Positions 52,184 through 62,984 of a DNA stretch of 64,000 bases are shown here, piece by piece. Below the pieces are notes generated by a model. That model ran no database searches, had not been told where the DNA came from, and saw only the letters and a program-made list of their open reading frames with translations. The DNA is from Candida dubliniensis CD36 (Eukaryota; Ascomycota; Pichiomycetes; Serinales; Debaryomycetaceae). Within the stretch, counting starts at the first letter, position 1; each line of letters begins with the position of its first letter. Location of the stretch: the NCBI RefSeq assembly GCF_000026945.1, contig NC_012860.1, positions 1,860,001 through 1,924,000 of the forward strand. Reading direction: 5' to 3'. The translations under genes and the position numbers were made by a program.

Positions 52184-52990
52184 TATTGGAGAAAGTGTTA
52201 CAAGATCTATTGGGATAGCTAAATTATATGCCAAAACTAAACAAAAAAGTGGTGAGGAGTTTTTTTTTTTTCTTTGTTTACACTTTGGCTCTGGCTCTGG
52301 CTCTGGCTCTGAGTTCTGAGGTTTTTCTTTTTCACTTTTTAGTTCCCGCAGTTTAGCAAATAATAAGGTGAGAAAATTGAGTTATATGTAACAATAACGT
52401 TCTGTTTTAGGGTAGACAAAAACACTTTAGGATTTGTTGTGCACACGACTGTTATAAAGCCAACCCTTAAAATCCATTCATATAAACTAATGTGGTAGGC
52501 AATACGTAGTCTATTTTGCTAGTAACAGTTAGTCCCTCCCTCTACAGACTGACTATTTGATTGTGACTTCATTCAGTTTGACATTCGTTTCACAATTATA
52601 CACAATAATGAGAAAACAACGTGAAGACATAAAAGAGAGCATAGTATAGAATTTTATCCCTACATTATCTAGCCCAGATCTACCTCATGTTGAATCGGTT
52701 GAGCTGTTTGGTTCTAAATGGTTATGGCGGTTTTGTTTTTAGCTTTTGGACCTTGTGTTCTTGCTCTAAGTGAAGAAGTTCGATTATGTTCTCATATATT
52801 CTTTTTTTTTGCCATTATCTCTCTCTAAATCGCGGACTGGAAAAAAAAAAAATTCATGAAAAAAAAAAGTGAATGAATGGAAAAGAAAAATTTTAATGAA
52901 GAAGTAAACTATCAGGTTCCATAACAACAGCTGATTTCAAGTATTTTCAACCACCATATTTTCCTGTTTAATAATTAAAATCACACGATA
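52184..52990. other. Divergent promoter region GCF1/CCT1
   Basis: 0.8 kb with a poly(T) run (52260-52271), a 6-bp tandem repeat and A-rich DNA before CCT1. No gene is seen. Confidence 0.6.
52287..52310. repeat. GGCTCT hexanucleotide tandem repeat
   Basis: Four perfect copies of GGCTCT about 105-130 bases upstream of the GCF1 ATG. The composition is unusual for the surrounding AT-rich spacer. Confidence 0.85.
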
Positions 52991-54655
52991 ATGTTTTCAA
53001 CTGCACGTTCAGATACATTATTTTTAGGAGCTCAAAAGATAAGTGGAGACGATGTTCGTACTCAAACTGTACTCGCGGCCCAAACCGTCGCCAACGTCGT
53101 CAAGTCTTCGTTGGGACCAGTCGGATTAGATAAAATGTTAGTTGATGATATTGGTGATGTTACTGTTACTAATGATGGGGCTACTATTTTATCGTTATTG
53201 GACGTACAGCACCCTGCAGGTAAAATATTAGTTGAGTTAGCTCAACAGCAAGACCGTGAAGTAGGTGATGGTACTACAAGTGTTGTTATTATTGCTGCTG
53301 AATTGTTAAAACGTGCACATGAATTGGTGAGACATGGTATTCACCCAACTACAATTATAAGTGGGTATAGATTGGCTTTAAGAGAATCTATTAGATATAT
53401 CAACCAAGTATTGTCACAAAATGTTGATCAATTGGGGACAGAAACTTTGATCAACATTGCTAAAACGTCAATGAGTTCTAAAATTATTGGTTCTGATTCT
53501 GATTTTTTTGGTAAAATGGTAGTGGATGCCATGTTGGCTGTGAAGACTACTAACGGCAAGGGTGAAACCAAGTACCCTGTCAAGGCAGTTAATATATTGA
53601 AAGCCCATGGCAAATCAGCATTGGAATCTGTTTTAGTTGATGGCTATGCTTTGAATTGTACTGTTGCATCACAAGCAATGGTAAAGTCAATTAAAAATGC
53701 AAAGATTGCTTGTTTAGATATTAATTTACAAAAGGCAAGAATGGCCATGGGAGTACAAATAAATATAGATGATCCTGACCAATTAGAAGAAATCAGAAAA
53801 AGGGAATATGGTATAATCATTGAAAGAATCCAAAAGATTTTGGCCAGTGGTGCTAATGTTATTTTGACCACAAAAGGTATTGATGACTTGTGTTTGAAAG
53901 AATTTGTTGAAAATGGTTGTATGGCCGTTAGACGTTGTAAAAAAGAGGATTTGAGAAGAATTGCTCGTGCTACTGGCGCCATTTTGGTATCCTCTTTGTC
54001 GAACTTGGAAGGTGATGAGACTTTTGAAACTTCTAATTTGGGATCTGCAGAAGAAGTTGTTCAAACCAGAATCAGTGATGATGAATGTATTTTAATTAAG
54101 GGTACAAAGCAACACACTTCCAGCTCCATAATATTGCGTGGTCCAAACGATTTCTCCTTGGATGAAATGCAAAGATCATTACACGATTCACTTTCTGTTG
54201 TGAAACGTACTTTAGAAAGTGGACATGTTGTGCCAGGAGGTGGTGCTGTTGAAGCTGCATTAAACATTTATTTGGAAAATTTTGCAACAACCGTTGGTTC
54301 ACGTGAACAATTGGCCATTGCTGAGTTTGCAAATGCTTTATTGGTTATTCCAAAGACTTTGGCTCTGAATGCTGCCAAAGATGCTAGTGACTTGGTTGCT
54401 AAATTGAGAACATACCATGCTGCTGCACAAATTGCCAAGCCTGACGATGAAAAGCGTAGAAAATACAAGAACTATGGGTTGGACTTAATTAATGGTAAGA
54501 TTGTCAACGAAGCAACTAACGGTGTATTGGAACCAACAGTTTCCAAAATCAAGTCATTGAAGTCTGCCTTAGAAGCATGTGTTTCAATTTTAAGAATTGA
54601 CACTATTATAGAAGTTCATCCTGAACCTCCAAAAGAAGATCCTCACGCTCATTAA
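52991..54655 (+). CDS. TCP1: TRiC/CCT chaperonin subunit alpha
   Basis: Alpha subunit (Cct1/Tcp1) of the cytosolic chaperonin that folds actin and tubulin. The 554-residue protein is full length. It shows the group II chaperonin equatorial-domain motifs [29 protein letters not shown] and the ATPase block [19 protein letters not shown]. The apical domain follows, with the C-terminal equatorial motif [23 protein letters not shown] and [14 protein letters not shown] near the end are alpha-subunit typical. Confidence 0.96.
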   Translation: MFSTARSDTLFLGAQKISGDDVRTQTVLAAQTVANVVKSSLGPVGLDKMLVDDIGDVTVTNDGATILSLLDVQHPAGKILVELAQQQDREVGDGTTSVVIIAAELLKRAHELVRHGIHPTTIISGYRLALRESIRYINQVLSQNVDQLGTETLINIAKTSMSSKIIGSDSDFFGKMVVDAMLAVKTTNGKGETKYPVKAVNILKAHGKSALESVLVDGYALNCTVASQAMVKSIKNAKIACLDINLQKARMAMGVQINIDDPDQLEEIRKREYGIIIERIQKILASGANVILTTKGIDDLCLKEFVENGCMAVRRCKKEDLRRIARATGAILVSSLSNLEGDETFETSNLGSAEEVVQTRISDDECILIKGTKQHTSSSIILRGPNDFSLDEMQRSLHDSLSVVKRTLESGHVVPGGGAVEAALNIYLENFATTVGSREQLAIAEFANALLVIPKTLALNAAKDASDLVAKLRTYHAAAQIAKPDDEKRRKYKNYGLDLINGKIVNEATNGVLEPTVSKIKSLKSALEACVSILRIDTIIEVHPEPPKEDPHAH

Positions 54656-54977
54656 AACTTGATAGTTTATTCTCTGTGTATGGCGTTTAATAGATGTGAT
54701 TATTTAATTGGCTAGAAGTAGATGTAGCACTGCTTTCTGTTCCATTTTTGTAAAAGTTTGATTTGTAGGGGATTCAATCTTTTTTTTTTTTTTTTTCGGT
54801 TTCTAGTCTATTTACCAATATAATGTTTACCATGTTAATTCTGGTCACAGGTATGTATTGCCAACACTTTGAAGAGAATTTAGTTTCAAGTAATATACCA
54901 ATCGACATTTCCTTTGTTATGATTGGTCTACAAGTTTTTATATTTGTTTGTCATGGAACGTCATAAAGCCATGTGTA
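54656..54977. other. Convergent 3' spacer TCP1/PCL2
   Basis: A 322-base spacer with a T17 run at about 54780-54796. It contains the 3' ends of both genes and nothing else recognisable. Confidence 0.6.
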
Positions 54978-55742
54978 TTAGTTTCTATACATCATTGTAG
55001 AATCTACTATACTCATCATGGAGCGTTTCTTTTTTATGGGTATACTATTGTAAGAGCTTTCACTCAAGTTGTCCGAATATAATGATTCTGAAGAACTAGA
55101 AGAATGTAATGACAATTTCGATTCAATCGAGTTTGAAGAACCAACTGCCTTAGATTTTTGCATCATCCTTATTTGGTATTGTTGGTGTTGAACGTATTCT
55201 TCATGTTGCCTTATAATGGGCTGCAAGAACGGGTATAGACTAATGATTAATTCTTCTTTGGTAATGTTGGTTTTCCAATCTAAAATATTTAACAATTCAC
55301 GTTCAGCTAAATTAACTTCATCAAGAGTTAATAACCCATCAGTGTATTTTGTCCAATGTTTGTTTAATGGTGAACTATCGTTTAATGATTTCGCAGCAAC
55401 TATCAAAGCACTTAAAAATATACGGTGTCTAGTGGTTTCCATCCCTACGGCATTAGCAGGTAATAAATTGCGTAGTTTGTTAAGGTATACGATTGTGGCC
55501 ATCAATGTGGGGGTTTGCACGTTGGAATAATTTATTAAATTTCTAATAAAATTGGTTAAAGAAATAGTTTGGTTGTAAGGTGCTATGATAGAAGATGAGG
55601 CCGATGATAGTTTTCTGCGATGCTGGTTTCTCTTCAGTGGTTTGACTTGTATTATGGAATTGGTGGTTGCAACTAGAAAGTTGATCATATCTTGTGACAC
55701 TGGCTGTCTTGAGAATATTTTTAACGCTTCTTTGTCTGACAT
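54978..55742 (-). CDS. PCL2: Pho85-type cyclin (Pcl1/Pcl2 family)
   Basis: Cyclin partner of the Pho85 kinase, of the Pcl1/Pcl2/Pcl9 group that acts in G1 and morphogenesis. The 254-residue protein has a single cyclin box at about 55-175. Its core is FIRNLINYSNVQTPTLMATI, VYLNKLRNLLP, HRIFLSALIVAAKSLNDSSP, NKHWTKYTDG and LNLLDWKT-type residues (here ERELLNILDWKTNI). The tail is Ser-rich and ends in KKKRSMMSIVD, possibly regulatory. The subfamily member number is uncertain. Confidence 0.85.
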   Translation of the reverse strand: MSDKEALKIFSRQPVSQDMINFLVATTNSIIQVKPLKRNQHRRKLSSASSSIIAPYNQTISLTNFIRNLINYSNVQTPTLMATIVYLNKLRNLLPANAVGMETTRHRIFLSALIVAAKSLNDSSPLNKHWTKYTDGLLTLDEVNLAERELLNILDWKTNITKEELIISLYPFLQPIIRQHEEYVQHQQYQIRMMQKSKAVGSSNSIESKLSLHSSSSSESLYSDNLSESSYNSIPIKKKRSMMSIVDSTMMYRN

Positions 55743-58139
55743 GATGAATTAATTAGTAAATGATATTGACCTTAAATTTAAATTCTTTTAAAATATAAAA
55801 AGGGGGAAATTGGGGGAAAAAAAAGATTTAAAGAAAAAAGTCTTTGGTTATATATAATTGTATTTATTCATTCCCTAAAGTATAAATTAGCAGTAGTAAT
55901 ATAGGTAATTTGATTAATGGTCGATCATACTGAAGAAAAAAATTACTAGAAAAAGTTACAATACCAAATTAGGAAAAAAATTATTTTTGCCTTAATTTTT
56001 CGCGTGTTGCAAATTTTTTGTGTAAGGGGGCTCCAGATTTGTTTATTTACGTATTTTGTCTTGTATCCTTCCAATGAAAGGGAGATTTATCAGGCTTGTC
56101 TTACGCCAAAAAAAAAAAAAAAAAATACAACAACGCCAACGCCAACGCCAGTAGAGTCAACAAACATCACCAGCTCCACCTCGCCCACCTACCCACAATG
56201 GCCTATTTTTTTTTTCCTTTTTGTTGACGGAGGAAAATGCGTGGACTGTTTTACTTCTTGGCTTTACACTCAAAACTATGAGTATTATTTTGATTGTTGA
56301 CATCATTTTGAAAATAAACTGAGACACGTAGAAGTTTAATTCTAAAGTTTATCTTGATACGCCCCTTCTTCTTGGTGTCTGTTTCTTTAGTTAATGACGT
56401 CTGATGTTAATTTGCATACTTATCGTCAACTCGCACTATTGCTTAACAACAGACATCATACAAAGTTAATAGACTACACAATCCCGCTGTTATGGTACAT
56501 GACAAGCTATCATCAAATGGAAGTAGTTCTACATAGTTAAGCAATTATGATACATTTGTTAAAGATTTTACTAACGAAGGAGAATTCCAACCTTCGACAA
56601 TCAAGCGACACACACGACAATATCGAAACAAAAAAAAAACAACCAGTGTTCAAATTTCGACGTGTTATTGTTTGTTTATTTTGTTTGTTCTGGTGCGCGA
56701 ATTTTTTTCCCAACCGACAGCTCCATACATGGTAGTGTGTGAACACAACCAAAGCCAACACCAAATCCACAAGAAGTGGTGAATCATATTATTTAATTTT
56801 CCTTTCATACATCCCACCTATAAAATGTTCTGTAACTAGAGGTGATACACTCCATTAAATGGGGGAAAAAAGCAATTGTTTCGGCGGTGGTGAACAAGAA
56901 GAAATCTAAAACGCAGATTAAATTCTCAGAATCAAATAACCGTGTCATTATTAGTCTAGACTTTCCCTGTATCGTCTACTTTAATGTATGACAAATAATT
57001 AAAAATCCCCCAAAACTTTCGAAGACGTTTTAACTTCTTGTGACTGGTTCGCATTTATTACTATTGTTTTTATATGATTTAGGACGTTCTTTCTGGCGAT
57101 CGTTTTTTTGTTTTCTGTTTGTTAAAAGAGTCTAGAATTTCCTAAAGTGGTTTGTTAGTTTAGTTTAGTTAATCTTTTATATTGTTTACATGTGACCTAG
57201 CCCATAACAGGTGGTTCTTTTTTTTTTTTTGGTCTAATTGCGTGCATAAAAGTCTACCTCTCTACCTAGTAACAACCTGATTGACAGTTTTATTTGAAAT
57301 AGTGAAAGCAATACAACATTCCCAATTGTTATTATTAATAGGTACTTAATGTGGTTATCCCTTTTGGTTCTTAATGTCCTAATTAGGTTAATTGATTGAA
57401 ACATCATGCATTTGAAATGACTTCTAAAATCCAAATATCTTAACTTTTTGATGGGTTTAAACCAACAAGATTTACAATATAAGAGGGGTGGGGCAAATAA
57501 TAATAATATTAAAAAGAGAACTATTTACATTCTCTGTTGATGCAATTTGATGTACCTTTCTTTTACTCTGTTGGGTAATATAAAAGATTTTGGTTTCCTT
57601 GTCCATAACGGTTGCCAGTGTATTATTGAATTGTCAATCTTTTTCACTAGTTTTAGCAGAATTGTTGTTGAGTGGGCTACCATTGAAATTGACAAATCAC
57701 TCCATATAAAACATAGATTGATTGTTGCCATAATTATCTTTTTGAAACTGGATCAATCAATGCGCCCTTTTAATGTCTGTATTAGGATAAGATTGATGAT
57801 TCTCGACCAGTTGCAACAATACAGAGTTTCCAAGTAATACTGAGACTGAAACAAACTTAGCTAACCTCTCAACAATATGAAATGCCCTTTTTCTTTCAAT
57901 AGAAACAGGCTGATGAAACTCTACACTAAAAGAGCCTTAATCTATAGTTAAAGACCTACTTCATTGGGTTTAAACTCCCCTCAAGCATTTTAAGCAACTA
58001 CTTCAACTCGATGTTACATGTATATTTTGGTTAACATTGGTTGATCTCTCTATTGAATTATTTACTAATCTCTCAGCAAACATGCTTCTCCTCTTTCTTC
58101 TTTTCTTTTTTTCTTTTTTTTTCATCACAATAGTTCAAA
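55743..58139. other. Long intergenic region PCL2-VCX1
   Basis: 2.4 kb containing the PCL2 promoter and VCX1 3' region. It has a run of 17 A at 56108-56124 followed by four CCAACG-like units. A 95-codon + frame with ATG at 57550-57837 and an overlapping minus frame at 57525-57731 are present, but neither has recognisable motifs. No tRNA or snoRNA is convincingly visible. Confidence 0.5.
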
Positions 58140-59390
58140 CTAATTAACATCAGGATAATAGAAAAATGCCAAAGCAATAATCAAATAGGTGCTCAACAAC
58201 ATGGCTCCTTCCAACCAATTACTTTCCCCATCTAAAATGACTAAATTGGTAATGAATACACTGACAAATAAAATTGCAGTTTCAAATGTGGAGAAATATA
58301 ATGACATTGGAACATCAATAATCCAACCTACCAAAACCATGAATGGAGTCACAAAAATGGCAATTTGCAAAGAAGATCCAATAGCAACACCAATTGCTAA
58401 ATCCATCTTATCTTTCATAGCAACAACGATAGCAGTAACATGTTCGGCTGCATTACCAACGATAGGAATAACAATTAACCCAATAAACGTTTTGGACAAT
58501 CCGGAAGATTCAACAATCTCGTCAATTGACCCAACTAAATAATCAGCACAGAATGATACCAAGATGGTTGTGAACAACAATACGACCAAGCCAGCAGTCA
58601 TACTTAAATGACCATCATCTTCTGTCTTAGGACCAGTAACAACATCAAGCGTGGAACTTTGGTTATGTTCATTCAAAATTGCATCGGCACTTTGATCTTC
58701 CTCAAACAATTCCTTGTGGGTTTTCAAAGAAAACAACAAGTAAAATAAGTAAACAACCAACAAGACAACAGAAACACCACGGGAGAACGATAAAATCAAT
58801 TCATCAGAACTTCCCGGTTCAGGAAAGCCGCCACCTTTTTTCGGTGTAGGTAAAGAAGCATGGAAAGCAGCTGGGATCAACAAAGATGCGGTTGCCAATG
58901 CCATCAAACTTGACATTGTTTGGGCAACAGTCTGGTTGAATGTTTGCTGAACTCTAGTAAACCCACCAGCAACAAAGCAGCATCCCAATACTAACAATAA
59001 GTTACTTAAAATACTACCAAGCATTGAAGCCTGAACGATTCTCACTTGATTGTCCTTTAAAGCAATAATAGAAACTATCAATTCCACAGCATTACCAAAA
59101 GTGGCATTCAATAACCCTCCAACTGTTTGACCAACATGTTCACTGATTTCTTCTGTGGCAAACGCCAACACTGAGGCCAATGGAACAATGGCAAAAAAAT
59201 TCAACAAGAACCTAGCAGTGGCACTCCATTCTAATTCTCCAGCCAAGATACCCAATGGAACAAAGATTAATAAATAATTGACTGGTGATGACTTTAATGT
59301 AGACACGGTGCCATTGTAAACTGATTTCCTAGCTCTGTAAATAAAATTCCCTTGGTTTCTAGAACCTCCCAATAATGGCAAGTCACTCAT
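58140..59390 (-). CDS. VCX1: Vacuolar calcium/proton exchanger
   Basis: Vacuolar membrane antiporter of the CaCA/CAX family that moves Ca2+ into the vacuole in exchange for H+. The 416-residue protein has about 11 hydrophobic segments. The two alpha repeats carry [15 protein letters not shown] (about residues 94-108) and [20 protein letters not shown] (near residue 310), with the conserved Glu residues of each. An acidic loop ([14 protein letters not shown]) separates the halves. The N-terminus is short, [14 protein letters not shown]. The family is clear and length is normal. Confidence 0.95.
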   Translation of the reverse strand: MSDLPLLGGSRNQGNFIYRARKSVYNGTVSTLKSSPVNYLLIFVPLGILAGELEWSATARFLLNFFAIVPLASVLAFATEEISEHVGQTVGGLLNATFGNAVELIVSIIALKDNQVRIVQASMLGSILSNLLLVLGCCFVAGGFTRVQQTFNQTVAQTMSSLMALATASLLIPAAFHASLPTPKKGGGFPEPGSSDELILSFSRGVSVVLLVVYLFYLLFSLKTHKELFEEDQSADAILNEHNQSSTLDVVTGPKTEDDGHLSMTAGLVVLLFTTILVSFCADYLVGSIDEIVESSGLSKTFIGLIVIPIVGNAAEHVTAIVVAMKDKMDLAIGVAIGSSLQIAIFVTPFMVLVGWIIDVPMSLYFSTFETAILFVSVFITNLVILDGESNWLEGAMLLSTYLIIALAFFYYPDVN

Positions 59391-60797
59391 TCTCTTCTGG
59401 TTATTTGATTAATTTGATTCTGTGAAATTAATGGTACAAGAAAGAAAATAAGAAAGCAAGCAAGCAAATAAATAAATAAATTTGACAAATGAAGAATGAT
59501 ACAAAGAAAAGTTAAAAGTATATTATCTGTTGTAAAACTTGGAAAACGAATTTTAAACTTTTCTTAGGGTAGCAATTTCAAGTTTCGTCATAGAAGAAGA
59601 AGAAGAAGCGGGAAGAATTGAACTGAAAGGCCAAGGAGACAACAAAAAAAAAAAAAAAAACATGAATAGATTTAACTCAAAATATGGTCGGTTTTGGGGG
59701 TGGTGAAAATCCGCATTGAAAAGTTCAAACGATGAGAAACAAAAAAAAAACAATGGACCTAACCAGCCAACCAGACCTGCCTTTAAAAAATTTAGCTACA
59801 GAAAGGAAAACCAATACTAAGTTATCTTCGTGTTGCATCCATTGAAAATAGAAACTCTGGAACGTAATACAAAAGTTAAATATTTGTTTTCTTCATCAAC
59901 TACTATGTATAAGAGACATTTGGGTGGACCTTTTCTCATCTTCCATTTTTAGTTTATTTCTTGTAAGAAGAAAGAAAAAAATGCATAACCAGTATGGGGG
60001 GGAAAGGAAAAGGAGACCAAGAACTTACATTCGTTTCTTCCCCCTGCCCGCATTCACACTTAGTTAGCCGCAGATACTTTCTTGTATTATATTTTGTTAT
60101 TCAGCCTCGGGCGCGATCTCAATTTTTCTGACACAAACTTTTTGTTGATTGTACCAGATCCAGGTGATAAGATATAATAAAATATCTGTTTAAAATAATT
60201 ATTTTGCTAGTTTCTGGAATATAATAATTGCATGTCAAAAATGATAAAGTTTATATGGCGAGCCTGTTTGTAATGAACCTTTCTTATTTAGATGAACAAT
60301 AAAGTATCCTTTCTTTTTTACACTTTTTAGTCAAAATTCTGTTCCAAAAATTTAACAATCTGGAACAACCTTATTTTTTCAACAACCAAACATACATCAA
60401 GCAGTTTGCTAATTTATAACTTGTACTAGACAAATATAAAGTAGATTATCTACAACTATCAATAAAATAGAAAAGAGACTCTACCAAATAAGAGCACAAC
60501 TGATACCACACCATGTAATCTATTATCTTTTTAAAGAGTACTTCTTAGCTTAGAAAAATTCACTTTTGTTCATTTATCACGTGATACATTTTGGTCTTGC
60601 AATTCTTTATCACTATAGTTATTATTTGCAGCCTTTCCCTACCTTATTATTTCTCATCTACTCTGCAACTACAATCTAATTCAATAATGTATTTACAATA
60701 TAATACTAAACTTCATTAGGTCATTTCAGCCATCATATAATGTATCATAAAACTATCTATATATTACTCAATTAAAAAAAAAAAAAAACTAAACTCT
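59391..60797. other. Intergenic region: VCX1 promoter / ERG1 3' region
   Basis: 1.4 kb. It contains AAGC/AAAT tetranucleotide repeats near 59452-59480, a GAA-type repeat near 59593-59607, an A18 tract at 59643-59660, a G-rich spot at 59996-60002 and a 12-bp CACGTG palindrome at 60575-60586. No gene is supported. Confidence 0.6.
60575..60586. promoter_or_regulatory. Cbf1-type palindrome TATCACGTGATA
   Basis: A perfect 12-bp palindrome containing the ATCACGTGAT site preferred by Cbf1-like bHLH factors. It is about 1.19 kb upstream of VCX1 and just 3' of ERG1, so the gene it would serve is unclear. Confidence 0.4.
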
Positions 60798-62288
60798 CTA
60801 TCTGACAATTTCGTTCCATAAATATGGAGTAAAGATTACAATTGCAGTGAACAACACTTCAAATGCCTCAAATAATGCCAATGGGAATCCCAAAAGTCCT
60901 CTTTCCATGAAATTCACATAAATTGAATAGAGGGCAACACTGAAAAAATGGTTGAATAGCAACATTGGGAATGGTAACATACCACTCAATAATCCAATTG
61001 GCCCATTGATACATTCTCCGCCTCTTTGGAAATATTTAAAACAACCATTTCTTAATATTCTCAAAGGTTTCTTATCAGCAGCAAACAAAGAGTATAATGA
61101 AATAGATAATGTGTTGATAACAGCATCCAAATTCTTTCTCTTTCTATGGAATGTCTTTAATCTTTGAGAAATCAATTGGTGATCGCCAAAATCCTCAACA
61201 AATTTAGGATGCAACAATTTTGCTAATAATACAGTATCACTTAAACCAACTGTCATACCACCTCCCGTTAATGGATGTCTCATATTTAAAGAATCACCTA
61301 ATAATATAAACCCTCTATGGTTTTCACTACCTTGTTTCATAGCAGAAAGATACTGGTTTGGCATAATTTTAAACTTTCTTTCCTCAAGGGCTTCCTTAAA
61401 GGCAGGAACAGTCTCTTTAGGGATTGCTGGCAAAATATTATCTCTCAAATACTTATAAACGGCATCATTAGCAGCAGAAGGAGGCTTTGATGAAACATAA
61501 ACACACAATACACGTGTTTCAGTAGGAGACACTGAATAAATCAATGCAGGTGCATGTGCACCCAATAACACATGACCTTTGCCCTTGGCTGGTAATTCAG
61601 CATTTCTCAAATACAACCCAATAAAGTAAGAACCAATGGTTGGAACATTAGTTGGACTTAATTCCTTTCTGAATTTGGAGTAGATACCGTCACAACAAAT
61701 TGTTAACTTTGCATGATAATCAACAGTACCACTGGGCTGCTTTGTTTCAACACCAATAACTGTGTTTGGATCCAGAGGATCACGTAAAATTTTTGTCACT
61801 GTTGCTTCAACAGCAGTAACATTTGGTTCATCACGACAGATTTGTCTTAAATTCATAAGAAAATCTCCATGGTGAAATGCAGCCCCACGAACTCTCTCAT
61901 CGAAATCCCAATCCTCAACATTCAATGTGGAATCACTGTCTAATTTATCATTTTCACCATCAACAGCATCAGGAACTGGCTTCATGGGATTAGTGATACA
62001 GGCATCCTTTTTCAATGGATATGGGATAGTAAGGGTCTCATCATAATATTTGACATAATACCCAGTGCAATCAACAGCCCTAATGTTATTAATTGCTTTG
62101 ATCATTCCCAATTCTCTTAATGCCTTGATACCAGCCGGCTGCATCAACTCCCCAACAATTCTATCTGGTTTGGACCAGTCTCTTTCCACAATTAAGACCT
62201 TTCTTCCTTGTCTAGCAAAGGCAGTTGCAATGGTAGGACCCATGACCCCTGCACCAATAACGATAGCATCATACTGAACTGAACTCAT
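60798..62288 (-). CDS. ERG1: Squalene epoxidase (squalene monooxygenase)
   Basis: FAD monooxygenase of the ER and lipid particles that converts squalene to 2,3-oxidosqualene in ergosterol synthesis, and the target of allylamines such as terbinafine. The 496-residue protein equals the C. albicans length. It has the N-terminal FAD-binding motif VIGAGVMGPTIATAFARQG with VERDW, the middle DGIYSKFRKELSP and the second FAD motif GFILLGDSLNMRHPLTGGGM. Hydrophobic C-terminal segments (about 435-490) anchor it to the membrane. It has a TATA box and a TCGTATA sterol-response core upstream. Known Upc2-target status in Candida fits the presence of UPC2 in the same window. Confidence 0.97.
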   Translation of the reverse strand: MSSVQYDAIVIGAGVMGPTIATAFARQGRKVLIVERDWSKPDRIVGELMQPAGIKALRELGMIKAINNIRAVDCTGYYVKYYDETLTIPYPLKKDACITNPMKPVPDAVDGENDKLDSDSTLNVEDWDFDERVRGAAFHHGDFLMNLRQICRDEPNVTAVEATVTKILRDPLDPNTVIGVETKQPSGTVDYHAKLTICCDGIYSKFRKELSPTNVPTIGSYFIGLYLRNAELPAKGKGHVLLGAHAPALIYSVSPTETRVLCVYVSSKPPSAANDAVYKYLRDNILPAIPKETVPAFKEALEERKFKIMPNQYLSAMKQGSENHRGFILLGDSLNMRHPLTGGGMTVGLSDTVLLAKLLHPKFVEDFGDHQLISQRLKTFHRKRKNLDAVINTLSISLYSLFAADKKPLRILRNGCFKYFQRGGECINGPIGLLSGMLPFPMLLFNHFFSVALYSIYVNFMERGLLGFPLALFEAFEVLFTAIVIFTPYLWNEIVR

Positions 62289-62448
62289 GACGGGTTGGCA
62301 CTATTCTTTATTAATTTTTCTCCTTCTTCTTAAACAACTCTGACGTAATGAATAAACAGAATCAAACGAAGGAAATACAACTTAATGAATAAAAACAAAA
62401 TAAAAACCGATATTAAAATAAATGTCAAATGGCTAGAATAATCAACTC

Positions 62449-62458
62449 TTTATATATA
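62449..62458 (-). promoter_or_regulatory. TATA box of ERG1
   Basis: The minus strand reads TATATATAAA about 160-170 bases upstream of the ERG1 ATG, a normal position for a regulated yeast promoter. Confidence 0.55.
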
Positions 62459-62662
62459 GTTTTTTTTTTAGCCTTGCCAAATTAAAAAAAAAAAAAAAAA
62501 ATTATAAAAAGTGGAACACATAAATAAATCACCTTATGAAAAATTTATATGGTGGTGATGATTTTTCTTACATTGTCTTTTCGTTTATTCGCATCACCTT
62601 CGTTGTTTTTTTTCGGGGAGGAACGAGGACCTGTTTTCTTTTTCTTTTTGAAAAAAAAAAAA

Positions 62663-62669
62663 TATACGA
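62663..62669 (-). promoter_or_regulatory. Sterol-response core upstream of ERG1
   Basis: TCGTATA on the ERG1 coding strand, about 375 bases upstream of its ATG and 205 bases before the TATA. This heptamer is the core of the Upc2 recognition element in Candida. Confidence 0.55.
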
Positions 62670-62984
62670 TGACAACTGCCTCACGTCAAATTGACAACAT
62701 CAAATAATTAATTACTGATTGGCTGAAAAATATTAAACAAGACTGATGATATTGCGCCTCAAATGATGAATAGATTATTGAATCGATAGACTCTGATACA
62801 CCACCAGAAGGGAGAACGTATATGTGTGGTTGTAACCCAGTTATCAGTTGAGGAACACAAGACTAGTAGAGACAATCAAGTTTAAACAGTATACAATTAT
62901 ACTACCATGTATTTGTTAATGCCATTTATATTAATAAACACGGGTGATCCATTATTTAGTTTAGATATAAACTATCTACGATAA

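Larger units (their letters stand above)
62289..62984. other. Intergenic region: ERG1 promoter / GCD6 3' region
   Basis: 0.7 kb holding the ERG1 promoter (TATA and a sterol-response core), poly(A) tracts at 62484-62501 and 62651-62662, and the GCD6 3' side. Confidence 0.65.

Noticed and set aside
57550..57837. 95-codon + strand open frame in the PCL2-VCX1 spacer
   Set aside because: Ile/Phe-rich AT-driven composition, no recognisable motif, and an overlapping antisense frame. A search for conservation in C. albicans would decide; I cannot support it as a gene.
57785..57850. Possible box C/D snoRNA (TGATGA near 57794, CTGA near 57840)
   Set aside because: No convincing terminal stem, the C box lacks the leading purine, and no guide complementarity could be confirmed. 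Such motifs are common in AT-rich DNA.
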